Assembly: GCA_028819235.1 (NCBI GenBank)
Contig: JAPPMC010000227.1
Location: forward strand, 1-40,673
Direction: 5' to 3'
Length of the DNA: 40,673 bases
Source of the DNA: Bryobacterales bacterium
GTDB lineage: Bacteria > Acidobacteriota > Terriglobia > Bryobacterales > UBA6623
The notes under the pieces are model-generated. The model was not told the origin of the DNA and did no database searches. It saw nothing but the letters and a program-made list of their open reading frames with translations. Below, in pieces: positions 16,865 through 24,646 of this stretch; position 1 is the stretch's first letter, and each line of letters starts with the position of its first letter. The translations under genes were made by a program, and so were the position numbers.

Positions 16865-18070
16865 TCACAAGCCCTGACCGCGCCGGATCCAGTCCAGGTC
16901 GAGGCTGGCCACCGTCAGGTACTTCACGTGCGTTCCCCTATCCGTGGGCGTGTCGTCCTCGTAGACGACGAACACTGTCCCGTCCTGGCTGGCCGCCAGA
17001 TCGCTGTAGCCGCTCACGCCAGGTTCGATAACGCGGGAGTAGGGCCACGTCTGGCCATCGTCCTCGCTGAGCCTGACCGTCAGGTTCTGCCGTTTCCAGG
17101 AACCGTCGGGATTCGACGGATCGCGGGGCTCCAGACTGTGGGGGTTGGCGAAGACGAGCGAGTCGCCCACGCGCAGCAGGCTCGCCATGCAGATCGGCTC
17201 GATGAGCTCCTCGTCGAACTCGACGGGCCCCCACCCGGTCGCCCCGTCAACGCCCACCGTCACTGCGCGGCGATGCTCTGGGGACTCATTGCGGATGTTC
17301 AGCATCACCCGCCCGTCGGAGAGCTCGACAGCCAGCGTCTCCGAGGGATTCTTGAGTTCCGGATGCCGGACGACTACCTCGCCGCGCTCCCAGGTTGCCC
17401 CGCCATCGTCGCTGTAGATGGTGGAGACGATTGACGGTCGGTGTGCATGGCCGGCAGTGCCGTCCGACAGCCAGACCGGCACGATGAGCCGGCCCCCGCT
17501 GTGGCGGATGCCGTGCCCTGGCCCGGTGGCGATCACCTTCCAGTCGTAGTCCTCGCGGAACTGCTGGAACGTGGCGGTTATCTCGACCGGCTCCGTGAAC
17601 GTTTCTCCGTCATCGTGCGTGCGCATGTAGTAGGCGCGCTTGTAGGCGCTGCAGAACAGGAAGTGCACGGCCCCGCCCTCGGCATCCACGATCGGAACTA
17701 TGTTGTTGTACGTTGTTACGCCCTTTTCGGCCAGCCCTTGCGCGAGGGCTGCCTCATTCTCGGCGGGATCCCCGTCAAGGGCGACGATCTTGCGCGGTTC
17801 GTCCCAAGTCTTTCCGCCGTCGCGGCTGCGCACCATCAGGATGTCCTGGTGGCCCCAGTCGCCGCTTGAGCTGCGCCTCGCCTCCGTGACGACGATCACC
17901 GTCCCGGAGGGCGCCACCGCAATGGCCGGCACCCGGTAGTGCGCATAGCCCCCGGTCTCGGCCTCGAAGACCCGCACCGACGTCATCGGCGGGTCATTTC
18001 GAGGCACTTCAGGGGAGGAACAGCCAAGCAAGCTGGACAGCAAGGCCAGCACGATCAGGGGAATCGACAC
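16865..18070 (-). CDS. Exo-alpha-sialidase (GH33-like) lipoprotein
   Basis: 401 aa BNR-repeat sialidase. The RIP-like motif is YRVP in HYRVPAIAV, carrying the first catalytic Arg. Four Asp-box repeats are visible: SRDGGKTWDEP, THDDGETFTEP, SDDGGATWERG and SEDDGQTWPYS. These define the six-bladed propeller that removes terminal sialic acids or related sugars. The start is taken at the GTG at 18070: from there the N-terminus SIPLIVLALLSSLLGCSS is a clean lipoprotein signal with the lipidated Cys at residue 17. A TAGACT box lies 7 bases before this GTG. The frame is open upstream by 42 codons, but those residues spoil the signal. It is convergent with the sulfatase gene. The protein is probably anchored in an envelope membrane. 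Confidence 0.87.
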   Translation of the reverse strand: MSIPLIVLALLSSLLGCSSPEVPRNDPPMTSVRVFEAETGGYAHYRVPAIAVAPSGTVIVVTEARRSSSGDWGHQDILMVRSRDGGKTWDEPRKIVALDGDPAENEAALAQGLAEKGVTTYNNIVPIVDAEGGAVHFLFCSAYKRAYYMRTHDDGETFTEPVEITATFQQFREDYDWKVIATGPGHGIRHSGGRLIVPVWLSDGTAGHAHRPSIVSTIYSDDGGATWERGEVVVRHPELKNPSETLAVELSDGRVMLNIRNESPEHRRAVTVGVDGATGWGPVEFDEELIEPICMASLLRVGDSLVFANPHSLEPRDPSNPDGSWKRQNLTVRLSEDDGQTWPYSRVIEPGVSGYSDLAASQDGTVFVVYEDDTPTDRGTHVKYLTVASLDLDWIRRGQGL

Positions 18071-18077
18071 GGCGCCC

Positions 18078-18083
18078 AGTCTA
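18078..18083 (-). promoter_or_regulatory. -10-like box (TAGACT) 7 bases before the sialidase GTG
   Basis: On the minus strand TAGACT, seven bases, then GTG at 18070. No clear Shine-Dalgarno site lies in the intervening bases. It supports both the chosen start and a leaderless transcript. Confidence 0.4.
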
Positions 18084-18566
18084 CCAGCGGGTGCCCGGAC
18101 AGGTCTGCCGCCAATCGCGCTCCATTCCGCAGCCTTGCACATGCGAAACCCCGCCCAGCGGGCCTCGGGCACGCATGCCCCGGCGCGGCTATCCACGGGA
18201 AGGGAGTTCTCTGCAAGCGTCCCAAAGTCAGCACTTGCTCTTGCGGTCTCGCGGGCTTGTCGATCTACCGAGGATCGGCCGGGGACAGGACGTCGACCAC
18301 GGCGACCTCTAAGCTCGCGGACGGTCCCGGCCCGTGCGGCGCTGCGAAGCGGAAACGCCAGCGAGATTCCCGCAAATCGCGTCGCTTCCAGACTGCAAGA
18401 TTCGAAACTCCCGGGCAGGGTTGGCTTCCCGTGGATGTCGTCCTCGAACAGTGCCTCGAGATCTAGGCCGGCTGTCGCGAACGCCGAAGCCGACAGCCTG
18501 ACGCTGAATCGCTCCCGAAGTCTGACCGTGGACCCTCCGGTCGGACAGGGCCGGTGAGCCGCCCGG
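18084..18566. other. Intergenic region without a recognisable gene
   Basis: About 480 bases between two minus-strand genes. Open frames on both strands have low-information composition; nothing is recognised. Confidence 0.4.
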
Positions 18567-20117
18567 TCACTCAGAATCCGGGTGAGGAATCAGCGGACTC
18601 GGATTGTCCACGAGTCCGACCGGCCGGCACTGTGGGCAGCTGTCGGGACCGTCCCCGAGGTCGTTGACGGCGGAGTCCAAGTGGTTCGAGAGCTCTTCCA
18701 CGATGTCTGGATGCAAGCCAGACACATCGGTGGTCTCGCCGATATCGGCTTCTAGGTCGTAGAGTTCGCCGCCATTTCGGAACAGCTTCCACTTGCCGGA
18801 ACGAACCGCCCGCAGCTCGTGCCTGTGGTAGTAGAAGAACGCGTCGTGCGGGGATTTGGCGTTCGAATGACCAAGAAGAATGGCGGAAATGTCACGCCCG
18901 TCCAGAACGCGGCCTTGCGGAACAGGACCTCCAGCGAGCCTGGAGAACGTCGGCAGCAGATCCATTGTCGAGGCGACCTCGTCACTGACCGAGCCGGCGG
19001 GCACCTGGCCGGGCCACCAGGCCAGCGCGGGCTCTCGCATGCCACCCTCCCAGGTGCTGCCCTTTCCGCCGCGAAGCGGTGCGTTGACCGTTCCAGTCGC
19101 GCCGCCGTTGTCCGAGGTGAACACGACTAGGGTGTTCCCGGCGACACCCTCCTCCCTGAGTGCGTCCAGAACTGCTCCGACACTCCAATCGACTTCCTCG
19201 ATCTGGGCCTTCGTATGGCGTGCGACCAGATCCTTCCACGACTCCTCGCTAGCCGTGCCCGGGCCGCAGTTGAGGTCGGAATCGCAGTGCCAAGGCCTGC
19301 CGGAGGTGATCGCGGTCCAATCAATCTCATCCGGCGCGAATCCGGCCTGGTCCATGAACGACTCTCGGGCGACGCGCGGATGGTGGATGAACGCGTGCGG
19401 GATGTAGGCGAAGAACGGACGGCCCTTGTGGCGGCGGATGAAGCTGACGGCCTCATCTGTGAACGCGCGGCAAAGCTCAGCCTGCTGTCTCATGTCCTTG
19501 ATCTCGCCGATGACCTCCGTGCCGCGCATTAGCGGCAGGGGAGGGAAGTCGTAAACGCCCCCCTCAGCGGCACGGGGGTGAAGCGGCCACATGTCGTTTG
19601 AGTAGGGGATCCCGAAGTACTCGTCGAACCCGTGCTCTGTCGGCAGGAACGCCGGCTGATCTCCCAAGTGCCACTTGCCGAAGCAGCCGGTCGCATACCC
19701 CCGGTCCCGCAGGATCTCCGCAATCGTCAATTCGTCACGGTGCAGGCCCCACGGCTCCCCCGGCCAAAGCACCCCCATTACCGGTCCGGTCGCCAGACCC
19801 ACGCGCTTCGGGTGCGATCCCGTCAGAAGGGCGGCCCTCGACGGAGTGCAGACCGGAGATGCCGAATAGAACGAAGTCAGCTTCATGCCCTCAGCCGCCA
19901 TGCGGTCAAGGTGCGGTGTATCGTTCAGAGCCGAGCCGAAGGGGCCGATGTCCCCGTATCCCATGTCGTCGATAAAGATGACCACGAAGTTCGGCGGCGT
20001 CTCAATGTCGCCGGCACATCCGGAATCGAAGGCGAGGAGCGTGGCAAGGCAGGCCGCCTGCAAGACTTGGCTGGGCCCAGATTGACGGCAAAGCTCCAGG
20101 GGGTGAGTTGAGAGCAT
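18567..20117 (-). CDS. Exported arylsulfatase A-like sulfatase
   Basis: 516 aa from the ATG at 20117; the frame also allows an ATG at 20156, which would add 13 residues. A hydrophobic signal (VLQAACLATLLAF) is followed by the metal-binding strand NFVVIFIDDMGYGD. The formylglycine motif CTPSR lies in SPVCTPSRAALLTG, then CFGKWHLGD, TSDNGG and the C-terminal LRAVRSGKWKLFRNGG. This is the typical order of arylsulfatase A-type enzymes. It differs clearly from the first sulfatase, so the two probably act on different sulfate positions or sugars. It is divergent from the DUF4019 gene, with overlapping upstream regions. A short piece of a related gene survives at 20887-20949. Confidence 0.9.
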   Translation of the reverse strand: MLSTHPLELCRQSGPSQVLQAACLATLLAFDSGCAGDIETPPNFVVIFIDDMGYGDIGPFGSALNDTPHLDRMAAEGMKLTSFYSASPVCTPSRAALLTGSHPKRVGLATGPVMGVLWPGEPWGLHRDELTIAEILRDRGYATGCFGKWHLGDQPAFLPTEHGFDEYFGIPYSNDMWPLHPRAAEGGVYDFPPLPLMRGTEVIGEIKDMRQQAELCRAFTDEAVSFIRRHKGRPFFAYIPHAFIHHPRVARESFMDQAGFAPDEIDWTAITSGRPWHCDSDLNCGPGTASEESWKDLVARHTKAQIEEVDWSVGAVLDALREEGVAGNTLVVFTSDNGGATGTVNAPLRGGKGSTWEGGMREPALAWWPGQVPAGSVSDEVASTMDLLPTFSRLAGGPVPQGRVLDGRDISAILLGHSNAKSPHDAFFYYHRHELRAVRSGKWKLFRNGGELYDLEADIGETTDVSGLHPDIVEELSNHLDSAVNDLGDGPDSCPQCRPVGLVDNPSPLIPHPDSE

Positions 20118-20158
20118 TCCAACATCTTCCCTGAACCCCCGCAGCTGATGACGCATGC

Positions 20159-20164
20159 TAGGCT
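20159..20164 (+). promoter_or_regulatory. -10-like box (TAGGCT) 7 bases before the DUF4019 ATG
   Basis: TAGGCT, seven bases, then ATG at 20172, with no Shine-Dalgarno site in between. It fits a leaderless transcript and lies just outside the divergent sulfatase start region. Confidence 0.4.
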
Positions 20165-20171
20165 CACCAAC

Positions 20172-20597
20172 ATGCTGAATCAGTGCTCGGTCAAATGGAG
20201 GCTTCTGGCGTGTCTGTTTTTCCTCACCGCTTCGCTTGCCGGTGACCCTGACGCGAAGGGTGCAGCCAGGAAGGCCGCGCTGGAATGGCTCGCTCTCGTT
20301 GACTCCGGGCAGTATTCCGAGAGCTGGAACGAAGCTGCCACCTTGTTCAAGGGCAAGGTCTCAAGTAGCCAATGGGCAAGGGTGATCCGATCTGCGCGGG
20401 GACCGCTCGGCCCGATGCGGTCGAGGTCGTTCCACGGAGCGGTATACAAGACCGAACTCCCTGGCGCGCCGGACGGGGAATACGTCGTCATTCAGTATCA
20501 GGTGGCGTTTGAGAACAAGGCAGACGCTGTGGAAACGATTACGCCCATGCTGGACAAGGACGGGGTCTGGCGCGTATCCGGCTACTTCATTCGGTAG
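20172..20597 (+). CDS. DUF4019 family exported protein
   Basis: 141 aa. A signal peptide (WRLLACLFFLTASLAG) precedes a complete DUF4019 domain. Visible family features are AALEWLALVDSGQYSESW, the central SSSQWARVIRSARGPLG, the PGAPDGEYVVIQYQ strand and the closing GVWRVSGYFIR. The fold is a small alpha+beta domain of unknown function, common in exported proteins of Acidobacteriota and Proteobacteria. The ATG at 20172 is chosen because it begins just before the signal peptide and follows a -10-like box by 7 bases; an ATG-equivalent at 20148 is possible. It is a single gene, divergent from the second sulfatase. Confidence 0.85.
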   Translation: MLNQCSVKWRLLACLFFLTASLAGDPDAKGAARKAALEWLALVDSGQYSESWNEAATLFKGKVSSSQWARVIRSARGPLGPMRSRSFHGAVYKTELPGAPDGEYVVIQYQVAFENKADAVETITPMLDKDGVWRVSGYFIR

Positions 20598-20886
20598 GTG
20601 ACGGTCTCGGTTGCGGGGACTGGATCCAGCGGATTGGCCGGGACAATCGCTCGCGCGGGCCAAGACACAACCCGTTTGGTGACGCCAGTGATCGCCTCAT
20701 TCAGGGAAAGAGGCAGTGCCGCGTGATTCGGCTTGTCCTGCCGTCGACACCGAGTGGCGGAAGCATCGACGCCAGATCGGCAGGCTCCGCGTTCGCTCTG
20801 TGTCATCGTTCTCGTCAGCAAGGGCCATTCTCGCCGGTTCGAGCCTGCACGCGGAATCCCAGGCGAACGACACCAGCTCCGCAGTC

Positions 20887-20949
20887 TTGGGGAAGGGATC
20901 CCCCAGCGAGCCGGGAGAACGTAGGAAACCGATCCAGTGTCGAAGCAAC
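20887..20949 (-). pseudogene. Fragment of a sulfatase gene
   Basis: Twenty-one codons read VASTLDRFPTFSRL then AGGSLPQ. This matches VASTMDLLPTFSRL and AGGPVPQ in the intact sulfatase (DNA at 18914-18977), and the DNA is also clearly similar. Upstream it joins in frame to a different decayed gene. Downstream the similarity fades and the frame stops, and about 290 bases of unrecognised DNA follow to the DUF4019 stop. It is the remnant of a second, related sulfatase gene. Confidence 0.6.
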
Positions 20950-21239
20950 ATCGACACGGGCCTGGCTACTAGGCGAGCGTCGCTCCTCGCAGGCACGCTC
21001 CATTTCGATTCACTTGTGCAGCTGATTCGTCGATACGGGCGACTTCATCAGGGGCACTTTGTTCTTTAGACCCTCCTTCGACAGCGCGAGTTCGGCCTCG
21101 GACTACGCCTTGGTTTGCAGGCGATGCGCGTCCACATCGGCGATCACGGATTCTTGGGTGAGATGCTGATCCTAGGGCTGCGCCCGGAGACTGGCGAGAT
21201 CGGCCTCGGCCTCCCTGAGTCGCGCCGCGGATTCGGGGG
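20950..21239 (-). pseudogene. Decayed HlyD-type periplasmic adaptor (membrane fusion protein) fragment
   Basis: One minus-strand frame reads as a helical hairpin of an efflux periplasmic adaptor: ESAARLREAEADLASLRAQ, then QESVIADVDAHRLQTKA, then SEAELALSKEGLKNKVPLMKS, then an IEMERACEERR segment. It is interrupted by in-frame stops at about 21172 (TAG), 21103 (TAG) and 21010 (TGA). Such adaptors link an inner-membrane ABC or RND pump to an outer-membrane channel. Its position directly after the ABC permease suggests the pair once worked together. No lipoyl/barrel domain remains, and the start is missing. Confidence 0.55.
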
Positions 21240-23915
21240 TTAGCCCTCACGAAGCAAGATCCGGCGGTTGTCTCGCGTTGCGTGCCATGCCGGCCAGATG
21301 GCCGCAGCCAGCGAAACAACAAACAGGATGGCCGCTACTGAGGCCAGGACAATTGGGTCACGTGCGGAAGTGCCGCGAAACACGTCCAGCCTCAGCGTGC
21401 CGAACGCAGTCACAGCCGCCGTGCCGGCCGCGAGACCCAGAACAGCAAATCGTACGGTTCGCACCACCAAGTCACGCACAACTCGGCTGCGCGGCGCGCC
21501 CAGCGCTGACTTGATCGCGACCTCAGTCCGGCGCGCTGCCATCGTCTCAGCGATCACGCTATAGACCGCAGTGACGGCAAGGATCACTGCACACGCGCCG
21601 AACCAGAGCAGCAGGATCACATTGAATCTATGTCGCGCCGTGTCCCGATCGATCAGTTCCCCGATTGTGAGCGGGTCGCCCGCATTCTGCCTTGGATCGA
21701 TTTCCTTCACCACGCGCTGTACCAGCGTCGAGAGTTCTTGGCGCGGGCGCGGTCCGCGGATCACGACGTGCCGAGTCGCCTGCGCTGCCTGCAACATCGG
21801 CACAAAGATGTGGGCGCCTGAGTGAGTGCCGGACCGGTAGCGGGCGTCTCCGGAGACGCCAACGACGCGCATCCAGCCCGCACTCCAACGGATACCGAGC
21901 CGAACGCGATGGCCAAGCGGCGTGTGGCCGGCGGACCGCACTTGATCGGCGAGCGTCTCGCTGATGATCGCGACCGGTTCCGCTTCCTCCGAATCGCGGC
22001 TGTCGAAGTCGCGCCCCTGCAGCAACGGTGATCCAACGGTCTTGAAGTAATCGGTGGTTACGACCTCGTAGTTCGCTTTCGGACGCGCCCCGCCATCCCA
22101 GCTGCCCGCCTCGAACTCGAACTCGTATGAGATGTCCCATCCGATGGGGCCTGCGAGGGGCCGCAGCAGGATCGCGCCCACCGAGGTGACACCCGGCTCC
22201 TCGCGCAACCGTTGCAGCAGACGCGAATAGAAAGCGTGCCGAGTACTTGCGTCGAAGCCTTGGGCGGGAAACAAGCCCGGACCTCTCAGCGTGACATCCA
22301 TCGTGAGGGCATCGCGATTCGCGAAGCCGGTCTCAACGAACGCCACGGAGCGATAGCTCAGCACGAGCAGGACAGCCGTTGCCACCAGCACGAAGGTCAC
22401 CGCGGACTGGGCGAGAACGAATAGGTCGCGCGCCCGACTGGCGCGGAGGGACACCGAAGACCGGGGATCGCCTTCCCGGATTGCCGACTCGAGTCGCATT
22501 CCAGAGGCTCCCCATCCAGGCGCAAGCGAGCAGACGACAGCGACGAAGGCCGCCGCTCCGGCCGCGAAGCAGAAGGAGTTCAGATCCAGCGAGGCTTCGG
22601 ACAGTCGCGGAATCTCGGCTGGAGGCCATCTCACCAAGGAGCGAATCACCAAGTACGCTATACCCAGTCCTGCAATTGCGGCGATGCCTCCCGCGACTGC
22701 ACCCTCGGCGGCCATCTGCGTAAAGATCCGCCTCGGCGGAGCTCCTAGCGCGAGATGCGTGGCAATCTCGGAACGACGTGACACAGCGCGTGAGAGCAGC
22801 AGTCCCCCCGAGCTGATCGCGGCCGCGGTCAGTAAGAGCAGAGAGGCCCCGAGAACGATCCACAAGTGAATCCTCGCCGACCCGGTCCAATAGTTAACCA
22901 GCGGTGTCACGATTGCCAGCTGGGAGCTCGAATACGCCTCCGGGTATTCGCTCGCGAGCCGCCTGAAGAGAGCACTCACGTCGCTATCGATCTGTTGACG
23001 TGAATAGCCCGGCTTGGCGCGCGCCACCGCTTGCAAGAAAGTCGCGCCGCGGCGCTCGATGACTCGCTGGTCGATCCCCAGCGGAACCCAAAGGGCAGCT
23101 CCCCGTGGAAAACCTTCGCCAGGTGCCATGACCCCGATCACGGTGTGGCCCTGGCCGCTTAAGCGCACCGTCCGACCGATGATTCCAGGGTCCGCACCTA
23201 GATGTTCACGCCATGTTCGATCCGAAATCACAACGACCGGCGGTGCGCCAACCCGTTCGTCGGAATCAGTAAACTCCCGACCCATGCGGGGGGTGACACC
23301 AAGGACGCGGAAGAAGTCGTGAGATACGGGCGAGGCTTCCAATTGGACGGGATCGGCCGTCCGGGTCTCCAACACCCTGGCGTAGCCATAGAGGGAAGTT
23401 GGGGTGACAGCCACATACTCGAACCCGGGGATGCTCTCCTGAAGATCAATCAGCTCCGGGTATGCGAGTTCCTCGACGTGGGTTCCAGCGAGAGGGTCTG
23501 CTTTCTGGATCACGTAGATCGAATCTTGGTCCGGGAACGGCAGGGGGCGCAACAGAACGGCGTCCACCATCGAGAACATTGCAACGCTCATTCCGATGCC
23601 GAGCGCCAGGCTGCTCCCGACCACAGCTGCAGAGCGAGGGTACCTCCTCATGCGGACCAGAGCGTGCCAAAAATCCCTGATCAGAGCGTCGGCCCAGCTC
23701 ACTCCCCAAGACTCACGGCACTGCTCCTTGACCTCAGGTACACCTCCCAGAGCTACCTCTGAGAGCCGACGGGCTTCGTCCGGAGGTCTTCCGGCGCGAA
23801 CATGCTGTTCCGCCAGTCGGTCCAGATGGAATCGCAATTCTGCGTCGAGATCGTCTTCCATGGCCTTGCGCTGGAATAGCGCACGCCAGCGATAGAGCAG
23901 GTCCCTGACCAACAT
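21240..23915 (-). CDS. ABC transporter permease, MacB/FtsX type (acidobacterial duplicated orphan permease, ADOP)
   Basis: 891 aa inner-membrane protein with the duplicated MacB-like plan. An N-terminal cytoplasmic helix-rich segment (EDDLDAELRFHLDRLAEQ) is typical of ADOP proteins. Then come a membrane helix near 95-120 (SSLALGIGMSVAMFSMVDA), a first periplasmic MacB core domain, a first FtsX helix block (about 345-470), a second membrane helix with a second periplasmic domain, and a second FtsX block ending near ILFVVSLAAAIWPAW. No ATPase gene is adjacent, as usual for this 'orphan' group. Its start lies 9 bases after the PadR stop. An GGAGGAG sequence sits almost touching the ATG, so the next codon (TTG) is an alternative start. 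Likely role: export or mechanotransmission at the envelope, controlled by PadR. Confidence 0.9.
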   Translation of the reverse strand: MLVRDLLYRWRALFQRKAMEDDLDAELRFHLDRLAEQHVRAGRPPDEARRLSEVALGGVPEVKEQCRESWGVSWADALIRDFWHALVRMRRYPRSAAVVGSSLALGIGMSVAMFSMVDAVLLRPLPFPDQDSIYVIQKADPLAGTHVEELAYPELIDLQESIPGFEYVAVTPTSLYGYARVLETRTADPVQLEASPVSHDFFRVLGVTPRMGREFTDSDERVGAPPVVVISDRTWREHLGADPGIIGRTVRLSGQGHTVIGVMAPGEGFPRGAALWVPLGIDQRVIERRGATFLQAVARAKPGYSRQQIDSDVSALFRRLASEYPEAYSSSQLAIVTPLVNYWTGSARIHLWIVLGASLLLLTAAAISSGGLLLSRAVSRRSEIATHLALGAPPRRIFTQMAAEGAVAGGIAAIAGLGIAYLVIRSLVRWPPAEIPRLSEASLDLNSFCFAAGAAAFVAVVCSLAPGWGASGMRLESAIREGDPRSSVSLRASRARDLFVLAQSAVTFVLVATAVLLVLSYRSVAFVETGFANRDALTMDVTLRGPGLFPAQGFDASTRHAFYSRLLQRLREEPGVTSVGAILLRPLAGPIGWDISYEFEFEAGSWDGGARPKANYEVVTTDYFKTVGSPLLQGRDFDSRDSEEAEPVAIISETLADQVRSAGHTPLGHRVRLGIRWSAGWMRVVGVSGDARYRSGTHSGAHIFVPMLQAAQATRHVVIRGPRPRQELSTLVQRVVKEIDPRQNAGDPLTIGELIDRDTARHRFNVILLLWFGACAVILAVTAVYSVIAETMAARRTEVAIKSALGAPRSRVVRDLVVRTVRFAVLGLAAGTAAVTAFGTLRLDVFRGTSARDPIVLASVAAILFVVSLAAAIWPAWHATRDNRRILLREG

Positions 23916-23924
23916 CTCCTCCGG

Positions 23925-24251
23925 TTAGGCAGTGTCAAGAATGATCTGCACGGCGGCAGACAGTTGCCGCCACGAGGCGGATGCATCCTCCAGTTGTCTC
24001 CGCCCCGCAGGGGTGAGCTCGTAGTACTTGGCGCGCCGATTGTTGTCGGACACACCCCATGTCGCCCGAATCCACCCCCGTCGTTCCAGCCTATGAAGCG
24101 CCGGATACAGCGATCCCTGCCTGACTTGCAGAACCTCGCGGGAGACCTGTCGGATCCTTTCCGAGATCCCCCAGCCATGCTGCCGCTCGAGGTTGAGCGT
24201 CTTGAGGATCAGCAGGTCCAGAGTGCCCTGCGGTAGGTCGATGCCCGACAA
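23925..24251 (-). CDS. PadR family transcriptional regulator
   Basis: 108 aa, the size of the short PadR subfamily. It has a winged helix-turn-helix: LPQGTLDLLILKTL, HGWGISERI and the recognition region VRQGSLYPALHRLERRGWI, with the wing at NNRRAKYYELTPAG. A C-terminal dimerisation helix follows. PadR proteins usually repress their own operon and a linked transporter and release DNA on binding a ligand. The start is a TTG at 24251, because no ATG or GTG occurs in frame before the first upstream stop. It is the first gene of the PadR-permease unit. No clear operator repeat was identified. Confidence 0.9.
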   Translation of the reverse strand: MSGIDLPQGTLDLLILKTLNLERQHGWGISERIRQVSREVLQVRQGSLYPALHRLERRGWIRATWGVSDNNRRAKYYELTPAGRRQLEDASASWRQLSAAVQIILDTA

Positions 24252-24633
24252 GAGGTTCCCTGTTGCTTCTACAGGTCTATGCTACTCGCATCTCCTGCCG
24301 AAGTGCAGGGGCAGGCAGAAGAGCGGCCTACCGGCCTGATCTTCAGAGTGCGAGCTGTCCCAGCCCCACTCTGGACCCGGCGTTCTTTGGTACCTCAGGC
24401 GAGGAGCTCTTGCACTACCCGGTGCCCAGATTCGCGGAGTCGCGCTTTGGGCTCACCTCCGGTACACTCCATCGCCTGCTATTCCTCGCACTCGATGCTC
24501 CCCATCGCAAAGGGCACGCCCCAGAAGGTGCATAGGGCGCCACCGCGGCCGCCTCTGCCGCTGGGGACCCGCGATCCCGCGAGCTCTCGCCCCGGGCTCT
24601 TGCCCGAAGCGAGATGGTCGCTCCCGGTAGCGC
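24252..24633. other. Divergent intergenic region
   Basis: About 380 bases between PadR and the GH29-like gene. It must hold the PadR operon promoter; TAGCAT and TAGACC boxes lie about 30 bases upstream of the PadR start, but no convincing -35 is seen. No gene is recognised. Confidence 0.4.
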
Positions 24634-24639
24634 TAGAAT
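24634..24639 (+). promoter_or_regulatory. -10-like box (TAGAAT) 7 bases before the GH29-like ATG
   Basis: TAGAAT, seven bases, then ATG at 24647. No Shine-Dalgarno site is visible. It is the clearest of the leaderless-type sites in the window. Confidence 0.45.
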
Positions 24640-24646
24640 CCGAGCG

